Program-made: the position numbers and the translations under genes
The notes under the pieces: generated by a model
Seen by the model: the letters and a program-made list of their open reading frames with translations, nothing else
The model's database searches: none
Told to the model about the DNA's origin: nothing
NCBI GenBank assembly: GCA_027563935.2
Contig: CM050446.2
Span: forward strand, 130,175,608-130,239,607
Origin: Costus lasius
Lineage: Eukaryota > Streptophyta > Magnoliopsida > Zingiberales > Costaceae
Direction of reading: 5' to 3'
Length of the DNA stretch: 64,000 nt
Part shown: positions 11,762 through 23,148 of the stretch, piece after piece
Position numbering within the stretch: position 1 is the first letter of the stretch
How the letters are laid out: the number at the start of each line of letters is the position of its first letter

Positions 11762-13021
11762 TGTCACATTCCGGTCGGATCAATTTTAAACTGGTGCTTA
11801 ACCGCTGTCTGAGGGTTGTCCGGTAGAATACCAGAGCGTGAATTTTCTAGGATTTTCAGGCAAAATCACACCCCGAATAGAAATCCTAACCTCTCCGATT
11901 AAATTTTATCCCCAAAGTACAAATCGCACGAAAAATCCTAACCCAAATTCCAAAAAATATAATCGAAAATTCTAAATAGAAATTATACCTTGATTTTGAC
12001 CGTAGTAAAAATTGCCAGCACCGCTCACCGAATTAAATCCTCTGCTGACGTCGTCACCACGTCAGCCACCGAATTTTGTTTTCGCCGAATCGATTTCGTT
12101 CGCTGACGTCACCTGACGTCAGCGAACGAAATCGATTCGCGAATTCGAATTGCCGCTCCCTATTCCGATTTTGACTTAGTCAAAATCGAAAACTTTGCTT
12201 CGTCTTCCTTGCGACGCACGACGCTGCCTACGTCGTCGTCCTCACCAAGCGCCGCCTGTGCTTGGTTCGCCGGAGAAGGAAGTGCTGGGGAGGAAGGCCG
12301 CCTACCTCCCTTCCACCTTACCGTCGGCAGCCGCCTGCTGCCAAAGTCCGTCGCCGCCGCAGAGACAACACAGAAACAGGGAAGAAGTCGGAGAAGAGGA
12401 AAAGCTTCGATTTAACCGTTTCAAGCTGCAAAAACCTCTCTCGCCGTCGTCGACCCCTGTCGCCGACGCCCCCGTCCCTCCCTCGCCGGTCGTCTCCTCG
12501 ATGCCGGTTACAATCACTCAGAAAGCTCCCTCAAGCTTTCCAAAACTCACTCGCAGCTCTCTAAAGCTTCCTCCTCTGGCTTTAAAGGGAGAGGGCGCTT
12601 GCGTCTACGTCGACGTAGTCATCTGCGTCCATCGCGTTCGGCGTTGCTAAAGGAGAAAGAAGCCACCCACTTCTTTCGCTGGAGCCGTCCAACGCCGCCT
12701 CTTCTCCATCAACTCCGAGATCCATGCATCACACGCGTCTCCCGCCTAAAGCAGCGTCCGAAGCCTCACTCGCGTCCGCGTCCGAAACATCCGGAGAAGG
12801 CGAAGGCGACGTCTCCACCTCTGCACGACGCTCGCGGAGCTCGCGTTGCCCGCGAGGAAAATGCCTCTTCACTCTTCTGATTTTGGCGTGGTCAACATTG
12901 CTCGTTGACCACGCTTTTCCCTCATGCGGCTGAGTGCTGCTTTATCGAACTTTGTGCTGGGCTTGGGCTTCGGTTCGGCCCACCCCTCTCTAGGCCGAAC
13001 CGAGGAATTCAGGGTCTAACA
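11762..13021 (-). mobile_element. 3' LTR of gag-only Ty3/gypsy-like element
   Basis: Read on the minus strand, the LTR begins TGTTAGACCC at 13021 and ends GGAATGTGACA at 11762, about 1260 bp with TG...CA ends. Its outer 160 bp are clearly homologous to 14547-14708, the surviving part of the 5' LTR. A purine-rich tract (GGATGAGGAAGAAT, minus strand, 13022-13035) lies directly inside and fits a polypurine tract. The GC-rich part at about 12180-12900 holds several open frames of up to 151 codons that I regard as LTR noise. Confidence 0.75.
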
Positions 13022-13035
13022 ATTCTTCCTCATCC

Positions 13036-14546
13036 AATTTGGACACCGCCCTCGATGTCCGTTATGGACGCTCAGGCCAATAGGATTTGTAGGGAAGGGT
13101 CTTGCGTGTTGTCGCCACTTCCTTTGCTCCGCTATCTTTGCTCAAAGAAACCGGTGTCTCTCTTGCGATCCGCTCTGTCGAGGATGCTATCTGTGCCCAT
13201 GACCGAGTCTCCTGCATAAGGCTTGCATCTTCGGAATTCGTCTTCTGTTCGACGCTGTTCTTGCCGACCGTGTCTTTCGGCCCTGCACCCGTGTTTGAGG
13301 GGGTCAGTGAAGTTCTTCCAGCGACCATTGAGGCAATGTACATACCTCCTATGCGGGCCTCTACTGGTTCGTCATCAACCGCCAGTTTTTCAGCTAATTC
13401 CCGATGCACGATCGCTGCAATTGCGTTCACCCGCTGTCGGCCCGGACAATCGCGTATCCAATGTGGTCCTTTGCATAAGAAGCAAGCAATCGATCTCGGT
13501 CGATCCTGCACTCTATCTGCAGGTCGATACTGCTCCTATCATGCCGGCTGACCTCTGTTCCGCCAAGGAGAGAGAGGCGCTCTTGCTCTGGGTGGAGATG
13601 GTCGCTTCGGGGGCGACCTCAGTGCTCTCGGAAAAGTCGTTCCTGAAGTTCTCTGGTCCACGAGAGACTCAGCTATAGCTGCGGCCGTCCTCCAGTCTTA
13701 CGGCGCATGTTGTCGGACCTCAGCCGCTGCCCATGGTTGGAGATTCCGGAGGAAGAAGTACCTCCTGTCTCCTTCCGCCATCTCAGGTAGCTCCAACATC
13801 AATGCGGAGAACGCCCTGATATACTTCTGGATCATCCCTGTGTGTTTTAGCCAATCCACCGTCTCTCGTGCCTGATCCACCGAGTTTCCGGGGAGGAACT
13901 GCTGTCGCAGCTCCTCTCGGAACACCTCCCATATCCAACTAGCGGCCTCTGATGTCGAATCAACTTTGGTCCTCCACCAAAGTTTTGCATCATCTGAGAG
14001 GTATGTTGTGCACACCCTCACCTTCTCCTGGTCTGAAACATGGTTAGCATCAAAGTATTGTTCCATATCCCAAAGAAAATTACCCAACACTTTGGCTGAT
14101 CTGACCCCCTTGAATACTACAGGTTCTGGGGTGCGAACCTTCCCTTTGGGAGCCCCATACTGCATCATGGCTGCTGTAGGGGCCCCGCCTTGTTCCTGTG
14201 CCAATGCCATGTGCATCACCGCGAGGTCTGCCAATATGTGCTGTTGGGCTGCAATGGTGTTGGTTAATTGTGCTGTCAAGGTTGCTACTTGTCCCTGCAA
14301 GGCAGCTACTTGCTCCTATAGCGCTGCCGTCCATTCAACGTTATGTTGTACCTCAACTACTCCAGCCAAAGTTTGCTGAAGGGCCAGGATTTGCAACCTC
14401 TGTTCCTCTATCGTGCGATGGAGATCCTCCACCTGAGGAACCACCGCGTCTTTACTGTTCCCTGTCAAACCGAGCACCTGCTCGATTCGTGCTATGCGAT
14501 CTCCTTGATTCACCATCCGGGCTGAATCTTTGGCTCTGATACCAGT
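13036..14546 (-). pseudogene. Ty3/gypsy chromovirus-like gag pseudogene, no pol
   Basis: The minus-strand translation shows a coiled-coil-like N-terminus (14316-14546), then after one in-frame TAG (about 14314) a retrotransposon gag core (13698-14300) with the usual FLWDMEQYF, YLSDDAKLWWR and FREELRQQFLPGN motifs. A frame break near 13698 precedes the zinc-knuckle part (13062-13511) with CFLCKGPHWIRDC (Cys-x2-Cys-x3-His-x4-Cys), the spacing I know from plant Tekay/Del-type chromoviruses. The 3' LTR follows within about 40 bp, so protease, RT, RNase H and integrase are all missing. It is therefore a non-autonomous gag-only (TR-GAG-like) element, now also broken by a stop and a frameshift. Confidence 0.8.
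14531..14544 (-). other. Primer-binding site (initiator Met tRNA type)
   Basis: The minus strand reads TGGTATCAGAGCCA, the standard plant LTR-retrotransposon primer-binding site. It lies 2 nt inside the end of the 5' LTR at 14547, which fixes the orientation of the element as minus. Confidence 0.85.
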
Positions 14547-14709
14547 TGTCACACCCCGGTCGGATCAACCCTAAACTGGTGCTTAACCACTATCTTAGGG
14601 TTGTCCGGCGGAACACCAGAGCGTGAACTTCCTAGGGTTTTCGGGCAAAATCACACCCCGAATAGAAACTCTAACTTCCCCGATTAAATTTTATCCCCAA
14701 AGTACAAGT
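14547..14709 (-). mobile_element. Truncated 5' LTR of the gag-only element
   Basis: Homologous to the outer 160 bp of the LTR at 11762-13021 (both share TGTCACA-TCCGGTCGGATCAA and run to CCCCAAAGTACAA). Homology stops abruptly at 14709, exactly where another LTR begins with TGTTGG. The remaining roughly 1.1 kb of this LTR is not found further right, so the nested insertion was followed by a deletion. Confidence 0.75.
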
Positions 14710-16583
14710 TGTTGGTGTATATGCCCTTAGACCCATTGTTGGTCTATTTTGTACTACTTGACATTGATATTTAATATATCATTCTGGCATTGTCGTTATT
14801 ATGCTATGTTTACATCTACGATTATGTACATGGATAATAATGTCCTTGGAGACAGATTGTATTTGTGCTCAAACGGTGTGTCCCCAGTCAAGTACTTGAG
14901 TGGATAAGGGACAGCTCTGGTACATGTGAGACTGGTATATGTGCTGGTTAAGTACGAGGTGCTAACGCAGGCATATGGGTATATTAGTGGTGGATATACT
15001 GGACCGACCCGCTGTGAGGCTCTAACTTAGTGTCATGAGTTAAGCTCACAAGTGACATGAGATGCATTGATCCCTTGACTTGAGGTCATTGACTCTTCTA
15101 TATGGTTAGGGACATGCTTTGATACAACCTAACACCTCGCCGTAGCAGGGAGGTCATAACGGTTGTCATTGGATATGTCACGACCCATATGAGAAGATCA
15201 ATAGACAGACATAGGATTTATCCCTTCCTGCGGGAAGCTTGATATCCACGGGCCCCCCCCCCTATGGTTGCATGACTGAAAGTGTATGGCCATACCCAGG
15301 TGAAAGCCTAATTTAGTCATGACCATGAGATTGGATGAAAACAAAATGGTGACACACTTTGTCCAATCGGATATCAGTTTGGTAAAGAGACTATAATGCA
15401 TCGGTATCTTGTTGCGATGATAGGGATATCAATGTTGATATCCATTCTGAAGACTTGGGTAGCAGTGATGTACTGCTAGGTGCCACTCACTGCTTGTGAT
15501 GACCTGAGTTCATCACTGCCAACGTCAGAGGAACCTATAGGGTCGCATAACTTGAAACTCAGGTTCTCGTATTGATCGAGTAGCCTAATGATCGAGTTAT
15601 TAGATAACTCGGATCTATTTGGGAGTATTCATTAGTGCCATTGTGCCTGATGAGATGGAAGGGACTTACCGGAGCTAAACTTCATTTTTGGCATGTTGAC
15701 CCCGAGTTAACCACGGTTAGCTGTATTTAACTAAGGGTTGCATCGGATTGGATTCAATGGGTTAATCAGCAGCTTAATAAGTTGAGCGAGGCTAAATAGA
15801 CCATGGGGCCATATGGGCATGAGGCCCAATTAGCAGTAAGGCCCAATGGGCCATGATGGTAAGTCGCCTAGGCCCAATGGAAATCATGAGAATTAAATAC
15901 TGCATTTAATTCTGGGAATTAATTCTGTATTTAATTGTGTGATTAATTGTGAATTTAATTCTGAATTTGAAGAGTCAGGTTATTAATGACCATTATGAAA
16001 CTTTAATTCAGAGTTTTAATGGGTCATTATGAGACTTTAATTTAGAGTTTAAATTCTATAATTAATGATGAACTTAATGCAGACATTAATTCTGAATTTA
16101 TTTCAGAATACCAAAGGTCACTGTGATTTCTATATAAGGGCTAGGAGGGTTGAAAGGAAATGGTTACTCTCTCGAAGATTTCATTCGCAAGCTTGGAGCT
16201 TGGCGTTTTCTCTCTTCCTCCCTCTCCTCTTGGTATTCGCAAGGTTGGACCTTGGCGAAATTTCCATCACCTCTCCTTGGCGTCTTCTCTTAGAGGATGG
16301 CGCAAGTTCTTGAGGACTCCCAAAGGCGTGGATCTGCTTTCCGAGGCTAGCACCGGGCATGGAAGAAGAGAACTCGAGCGTCGGCTGTGTGCGAGACAGC
16401 AGAGGGCGAACATTTGGGTGCCTGCATCGCATCCTTTTCTTTGCTGCAAGGTATCATCTCCTACTCACCGTGTTGATCCCCTCGCATGACTCGATCTTCT
16501 GGGTTTTTGGGACTAGCCTGTTTCGGGGATTGCTTCCGTTGTGCTTGTTTCTAAAATTTTTAAATCCCCGGGGTTTCCCAACA
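14710..16583 (+). mobile_element. Nested LTR (1.87 kb) of a second retroelement
   Basis: It begins TGTTGGTGTATATGCCC and ends CCCAACA, so the ends form a perfect 6-bp inverted TGTTGG/CCAACA. A primer-binding site TGGTATCAGAGC follows at 16585-16596. The LTR is non-coding apart from chance frames. A TATATAAGG box at 16131-16139 could be its promoter. Superfamily cannot be fixed because no pol is left; Ty1/copia is a guess from the LTR style. Confidence 0.75.
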
Positions 16584-17815
16584 GTGGTATCAGAGCGAGG
16601 TTGCGAACTCGAACGGTGTTTTATGCTTTGATTGTATGCTCACATGCCATCTGAAATTTTTCGAAAATTTGCATATGCGCATGGATTTTTTTCTAAGTAG
16701 GAAAAATTGTAAGTTTTTCATTCCTAACATCTATTCGATCTCTTTGGTTTTTCGCTTTCTTCACATGGTGGGATAGACCCATATGTGAGAGAATTAATTT
16801 CTCCCCACGCATGTAGGATAGACCTACTGTGTGGGATTTGTCGAAGATTATGGGGCATGGTGATTGTCCTAATCTTAGCAGGTTAAGGATTGCAAGGGTA
16901 GGCAGCAAGCGTGCTTGGAGCATGCATGCGCCACTTGTAGACTCCTGAGAGAAACGAAAGATCCTAGATTTGCGAGAAGACGTTGAGGATGAAAAACATG
17001 TTTTCTAAGAAACTAAAACTGAAGTTTTATGTTTTCTTGAGCATATAGAAAAGCATGAGATGTTTGTGCATCGTGTTGTGGTCATAGTCAAGCCCCTTGT
17101 ATGCCTGTGATGTATTATGTGTGAGGCCTGCGTGCCGCCTTTTTCTTTTTGTTTTGTAAACTCACAAAGAAGATTAGGGGTGCATCCCTCATGAAGCTTG
17201 CATCTTGATGCATCAACCATGATGGTGCATCTTGCTTCATGGCGCAAGTAAGGGCTTGGCCGAACCGTAGGGTTCGTGAGCTATCCCTCTTGGCATAAGC
17301 AGGAGGAGCCATCAAGGTTTTGGCCGAACCCTAGGGTTTGTGTGCTATGCCTTGGTGTGGAGGACCTTGGAGCCGTACCTGAAGATAAAGCTTAGTGGCG
17401 GCTAGGTTAGGTCTTATCGGGGCTTGTCACCTAAGTCAAACATTGAACATCCTTTGGCATGTGATGGTTCAATGTGTTGATTAGGCTATGACCAAATTGC
17501 TTGTTTACTACTTTCAATATCTACAAAAAGCATGTCTTGTTGTGTTTTATCATTTTCTTATCACTATAGGATTGCATGCCTGTAATGTTAGACAAAAGAT
17601 AAAATAGAGAAGATGAGACCTCAAAAACCCTCAAAACAATATCAAGTCTGTAGCCTTCTGACGCGTAGCCCTTGTCAAGCTATCGATCAGTGGTGTTGTG
17701 CATTGTTTCCCACCCTCGTGGGACACACCCACTTATCTTTAGAAGGCGTGTGATGGCAATGGTTTCCTCAGTTCAGTTAAAAATCTAGGCGTGCCTTCGC
17801 AAGGAAATTGTTGGC
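16584..17815 (+). mobile_element. Partial interior of the nested retroelement
   Basis: It starts with the primer-binding site TGGTATCAGAGCGAGG and continues about 1.2 kb without a gag or pol reading frame; two segments carry the word GCCGAACCCTAGGGTTTG or close variants (about 17260 and 17320). No second LTR is found. It appears to be the leader region of an element whose coding part was deleted. Confidence 0.5.
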
Positions 17816-18307
17816 CTTGGGCATAACGGTCAGGTTAACCAATGGAACCGAACCGAATGGGCGGTTAACTGAATGGGTCGGTTCGGTTCACGGTTGGTTT
17901 TTAGCTTATAAATTTATGGTTCGGTTTGGGAAAAATTTTTTCATCAGTTATATATATATATATATAACTTATAACATAATTATTCATCTAGTGCAATGGT
18001 TAGATGTTACTCTATGAGTTTTAATTATTTTACATATTTAATTATCAAATAGTAATATATAATAGTTAAAGTCAGCTTAAAAATTATTTTTTTATTTTTA
18101 ATAATCAAATAATAATATTTAATAGTCAAAGTCAACTTTTTTAAATAAACATTAATAAATAAATTATGATCGGTTAACTGATGATTAACCGAACCAGTTA
18201 AACGGTCAAACTAATTGAGGAACGGTTCACGATTTTTGTTGAACCGAACGGTTCGATTAACAGTTGACCAAGTCAATCAATTTGGTTAATCGAACCACGA
18301 ACAGGGC
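17816..18307. repeat. AACCGAAC/GGTTCGGTT-rich element
   Basis: Both ends are dense in GGTTAACCGAACC-type words in opposite orientation (17830-17900 and 18170-18300) around an AT-rich core with a short TA repeat at 17951-17966. The layout resembles the small hAT-like elements elsewhere in the window, but I could not define clean terminal inverted repeats. Confidence 0.45.
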
Positions 18308-18490
18308 TACTCCATGCAATGCCAATATGCCTTATTGAATATTAGGTAACTCATTGTATAGGTGGCTAGTTTAGTTAAAAAGAAAAATAAATAAATAAGA
18401 AAAAAAAAAGGATAACACAATCCTCTTCCAGAGAAAATCCCTTTTGTTGAAAGAAAATTTCTAAAGATTTTGTCCCCATTTCGAAAGATT

Positions 18491-20551
18491 TACTTTTGCA
18501 CAAATATTCTACTTTGTCATTCTATTTTTGTTTTATATGTATACTACAAAAAAATTACGAGACTAATGTGATTAAGGTAATTAAATAATATGTTTATTTT
18601 ATTTTTCATGTGATTTAAGTTAACTTATTATGTTATTATTAGTTACAAATTTAATATTAAGTTATTATTATTTACTTTTGACATGACTGGAACAATTCAT
18701 ATATTAGTAAACTCAACTCAACCCAAACAACTCATTTATTATATAATAGATATATAAATATATATAATAAATATAATATAAACTAAAATAATATTATATA
18801 TTTTAAAATTATATTTACTATATATCATAAGTATATTAGATACTTAGGTCAACTTATTTATAACAAAACTCGATTCAATTAATTTTAAGTCATAAATAGA
18901 TTGAGTTGTGACAGTTCTACAACTCCCCTCCAGCTTAGCACTACTGCCCGACCAGATCCATGCCTCTGCCAGCTCCGCCGAGCAAAACTCTAGCCCCTCG
19001 TCCATCTCCCGCTTGAGCGCCACTCCAGCTCCAGCTCCACTACCTCCCAACTCCAGCTCCTCGTCCATCTGCCTCCCAGCTCCAGCTCCACCGCCTCTAA
19101 ACTCCAACTCCAGCTCCTAGCTTCGGTTCGACAAATGAGAAGCATCCGATTGGGCTTCGCCTCCACTTCAACTCCAATTGCTCATCCATTACCGCCGGTT
19201 CTACAAACGAGCCTCCAGCTTGAGCTTCTGCCCAGCGACGACGCCATCTTTAGCTACAGCTACAGCTCCTGAGTCAATTACACTTCACTCGCCATGCAGT
19301 GGCTTCACTCGAAATCAATTGGTAGAACTTGTAGAAATTTGTAAATTTGTTTGGAATAAAAATATTTGCTCGAACTTGGAACCTTGTTTAATGGAAATAT
19401 TTGTTATGTTTGTTGGAACTTCAATTATATTTGCTTGAAATTGTCAAATTGGTATGTTTATTGTTTGCTGAAAATTTGTGTCTGCTGGGAAGTAGAAAAA
19501 GCTTATAGTTTAGTGTAAATTTATGTTTATGAATTGTTGTTCCCTATAAATGATTGTTGAAAATTGATATGTATATTTTGTGATTTAATACTTCAAAAAA
19601 TTTTTGTATTTTGAGAATTTGGTATTGGCATTGAAATTCTAAAATTGTTAGCAATATTAGTACTAGTACCAAAAGATAGGGGTTTGAGAGTTTGGTACTA
19701 AAAGTTTAATACCGGTGTTGGTATTAAACTCCTATTTTCTTAGTCCTATCTATAACTTTGGCATCACTACTATCTTGAGTTTGCCTCAATGAACTCTCCT
19801 CTTTAGCTACATGATAAGAGCAAAATTACTCATGCATGACCCTGATCTTAAATCCACCCACCTCTTAAAATTACCAGATTAACCCTTAACAAAATAATCA
19901 GATTGTTTTGAGTATCATAGCATCACAGGTGTAGTGTGGTATGTGCTTTGGTTAGTTTAAATATTGTATTTAATATGATATTAAACTTAAATACTATTTT
20001 GTACATGAGAAATATTATTTGTGTTGTATGAGACAATTATTATTGAAATATTTTTTTTAAAAAAAAAAATTTACTTAATATAATAGCATAGTATTTTTAT
20101 TCTGCTAACCAACCGTTGCAGTTTTCTAAATAGTTTTTTTGCTTCTCCAGTCGTTTACTTTTTAATTAATAATTCTCTAGCCAGCAAAAATTAGAAATAG
20201 AGTCAATCCCAAAATGTGTCTCCAACACCATTGATTCTATCTTTGGCTATTCAATTCGTTGTAGCCACCGTTATTACGCCCTCTCACGGGGTAGGCTCCA
20301 CCTCTCTTTTATTTTTTTCTCCAGCAACGAAGAAGATGAGAAGCGCAAACTCCTCTTCCCTTCTCTAATTCTCCGACGATGGCAAAGCAAGCCTCCTCTA
20401 CTTTTAAAATCTTGCAAAAATTTTGACCTAATTCTAGAAATATCAAAATAGAGTTTGACCAAAGTCTTGCAAGAGCTTCTGCAAATCCTCCATCAATTTT
20501 GATTAAAAAAAAAAAGTTAAAATTTGTCTAAAATTAAAGCAGCTTGTGAGA
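18491..20551. other. AT-rich intergenic DNA with a Ser/Pro-coding low-complexity patch
   Basis: Apart from a CTCCAGCTC-type low-complexity patch at about 18920-19130, which yields Ser/Pro-rich frames, and a small GC-richer patch near 19180-19300, the stretch is AT-rich and shows no gene. It may contain decayed TE sequence. Confidence 0.4.
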
Positions 20552-20559
20552 GCTCAAAT

Positions 20560-21089
20560 AGACCTGACAAAATTTGACCTGATCCGCTGACCCAACCCGA
20601 CTCGACATGAACTTTGGGGGGTTTGGGTCAACTATAATCCGAGTTTGGGTCAACTATAATCATGTTTGGGTCATAAATAGATTGACCTGTTTATGACCCG
20701 AAAATAATCGGGTCTTGTCGGGTTGTAAACGAGTTGACCCGGTTAACCCGAGTACATTATATATTTACATATATAAATTTTAAATATAAGCTCGCTCAAC
20801 TCTCAATGTCAGCCCATAAGCCGAAATATTTTATAACCATCTTTTTATACAAATTTTGGCCCCTACTACAAGCCTAAATTTTAATAATTTTTTTTATAAA
20901 TTTATTATTTATATATAAAATATAAATAATAAATTTATAATTGGTTCGTGTCGAGTTGACCCGATTATATTCGTGTCATGTTCGGGTTAGACAGTTTGAC
21001 CCAATTAATTAAATAGGTTGTGTTTAGATTGACTTAATCGGATCACGGGTCACAGCTGATATGACCCACTGACCTGAATTGCCAAGTCT
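20560..21089. mobile_element. Non-autonomous hAT-like element, copy B, with target duplication
   Basis: The left end AGACCTGACAAAATTTGACC faces the right end GACCTGAATTGCCAAGTCT. The flanks are GCTCAAAT (20552-20559) and ACTCAAAT (21090-21097), an 8-bp duplication with one mismatch, as expected for hAT. The sub-terminal parts are rich in GGGTCA/TGACCC words and the core is AT-rich and non-coding. The same family as 2568-3092. Confidence 0.7.
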
Positions 21090-21135
21090 ACTCAAATCAT
21101 GCATTAGGATTTTGGCCCAAAATTTTAGTACCGTG

Positions 21136-21506
21136 TAGGGATGTCAATGGGTCGGGTACCCGCACTTTTTGGCCAAACCCGAACCCGACCCGACCGAAAC
21201 CCGAACCCGACTAAATCCGAGTCAGGTATTTAAACGGGTACCCGTGGGTACCTGTTTAAATTAAAATATTTATTTTTAAATAATTTTTATAAAATATAAT
21301 TATAAAATAATATTAATAATAATAAAAATATTTATTAAAATTTATTTTATTATATAAATATATATATATATATAAATTTTATTTTTTATTATATATAATC
21401 AGGTATTGGGTACCCGCGGGTACCCATGGGGGTAAACCCGAACCCACCATAAATGGGTCGGATCGGGTCGGATACCCGCGAGGTCGGGTACCCATTGACA
21501 TCCCTA
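21136..21506. mobile_element. hAT-like MITE with near-perfect TIRs and 8-bp duplication
   Basis: It opens TAGGGATGTCAATGGGTCGG and closes CGGGTACCCATTGACATCCCTA, giving a terminal inverted repeat of about 17 bp. It is flanked by GTACCGTG (21128-21135) and GTATCGTG (21507-21514), 7 of 8 identical. The arms are rich in GGGTACCCG words and the core is AT-rich. There is no transposase. It lies only 46 bp from the preceding hAT-like element. Confidence 0.85.
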
Positions 21507-21514
21507 GTATCGTG

Positions 21515-23148
21515 CAAGCTTAAAATACTAAAATTTTGAAACAAGTCAAAATTTGGTGGGAGCCAAATTATGCAAAAGTTGTAGTAGCCAAAATGAGAAA
21601 TGGAAAATAAGAGAAACAAACAAATATTTTATTTTTGTCACCACTCCAATCCAACCCAGCCTGATCAAACGTTGCAGGAACCAAAAAAAGAAAAATATTC
21701 CTAGCAATTTAGATAAATATTTATGGGCTATTTGAAGTCGAATATTTTTTCTAAATCTAAGGTCATGTATTTACTGGATATAAATAATCACTAAGCCATC
21801 ATGATCGAATATTTATCAAATTTAAATACCCACAAGCTGTTAAAACAGAATATTTATCAAATCTAAATACCCACAAACCACTAAAGCCTAGCATTTATCA
21901 AATTTAAATACACAAATCCATTAAAAAGGCCGAAGATTTATTAAGTTCAAATTCAAACATCCCTACGACTTTAAAAGTCTGAATACCCATTAATTTTTAA
22001 AATATCCATAAGCCCGCATAAAGTTAGATATTTATCAAGTTCACATATTCTCATACCTCTAAAAACTCATATATTCATTATCAAGTTATTCCCTTGGTTA
22101 ATGAGGATTATTTTCATATCTTACACCAAAATTATGTGACAAGTGATGTTATAGCTAAATATTTATAAATTATATTATAAGTTATATTGTTCCCTGTGTC
22201 ATTTATTATAAATCTCTTATGTTGTGATTTCAGAATCACTTACATTTATTAGGAATCAAAATTCATTAAATAAAGTTTTATCTTAATTAAAAGTGTCCTA
22301 ATTTTAAAGTTAATTAATAATAAATACTTATATTTATTAAAAACTAAAATAAACTAAATAAAATCTTATAAATGTAAGTTTAAAAAGATGACACTATATC
22401 AAAACCTTAATACTCTTTTGACACCACACATTCGGCTACGGCAGCAAAGCCATCGACACCAATGGCAACGTTGCAGGGGTCGAATACCTCCTCTTTCCCA
22501 TTGCTCTCCTAGACATGTCACCATGTTCCTTGTGGTAACTTACTGAGACCAAAGAAAAGGCACCCTTTGATCAACTTAAAGGATAGCTCTGTTTTTGCAG
22601 TTCTGCCATGAGGGAATACTAGTTAGCGATGAGGAGGCTGGCTCCTCGAGTGCGATAACTTGTTCTCCATATTTATAGTTATATTTATATGAAATCAGAT
22701 GATGAGATCATCGATTAGGAATCTATCTCATTAGCCATTTACATAACTTGTGGATGACTGACGAGTTGATCCAAAATGTAGAAATTCAACGCGATGAGCC
22801 TAATGCATCACTTGGTGTCCAACTTGTATAGCATTTACTACATCCAAGGGTTGTATTAGGACCTTGTAAATAACTAAATGAATTAATTCGAATAAGGAAT
22901 TGTCAAAATGAATGAACAAGCCATTTATAAGAAATTAATTCGATAACATTAAAAATAACTGTTTCTTTCGGAAAAAATGTCTATCCATTCATGAAAAATT
23001 CATATACAGCACAAAACGAATGATCAGGCGCCATACCGCGATCATATATAAGTCAATATTCTCTCTCCGCGCTATTTTGACCTTAATTTAATTTATAACA
23101 ACGATCAGCGCCATACCTTGATTAATTTCCTCTCGATACTCTACAATC
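21515..23148. other. Intergenic DNA, no gene recognised
   Basis: AT-rich, with a series of short degenerate repeats of the type ATTTATCAAATTTAAATACCCACAA between about 21800 and 22060. A GC-richer patch at 22430-22520 is open for about 30 codons but matches no family I recognise. The 3' flank of the gene at 23149 begins at about 23100. Confidence 0.4.
21795..22060. repeat. Degenerate short tandem array
   Basis: Units of roughly 50-60 bp repeat the pattern (A)TATTTATCAAATTTAAATACCCACAA followed by a CCATTAAA-like spacer, at about 21808, 21860, 21892 and onward with growing divergence. It is non-coding. Confidence 0.45.

Larger units (their letters stand above)
11758..18308. mobile_element. 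Nested transposon block inside an older repeat
   Basis: The block is bracketed by the 10-bp direct repeat TACTCCATGC (11748-11757 and 18308-18317). Left of it lies GCCTATTCTAAAAGACATGCATCA and right of it AATGCCAATATG, which are contiguous in a related copy at 8348-8395 (there CTCTATCATGCAATGTCAATATG). Inside, in order: 3' LTR, gag pseudogene and truncated 5' LTR of a minus-strand Ty3-like element; an LTR, PBS and partial interior of another element on the plus strand; and an AACCGAAC-rich element. Which event made the 10-bp duplication is unclear. Confidence 0.55.

Noticed and set aside
12195..12650. 151-codon frame (+)
   Set aside because: Lies inside the 3' LTR of the gag-only element; antisense to it and without domain.
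13102..13678. Two frames of about 150 codons (+)
   Set aside because: Antisense shadows of the gag zinc-knuckle region, which is coding on the minus strand.
21795..22060. CRISPR-like spaced repeats
   Set aside because: The repeats are AT-rich and strongly diverged with irregular spacing in a plant nuclear genome; no cas-type gene exists here.
22430..22520. Short conserved-looking frame with FGYGSKAIDTNGNVAGVEYL
   Set aside because: Only about 30 codons, without start, family match or flanking exons that I could support; might be a gene fragment but not provable.
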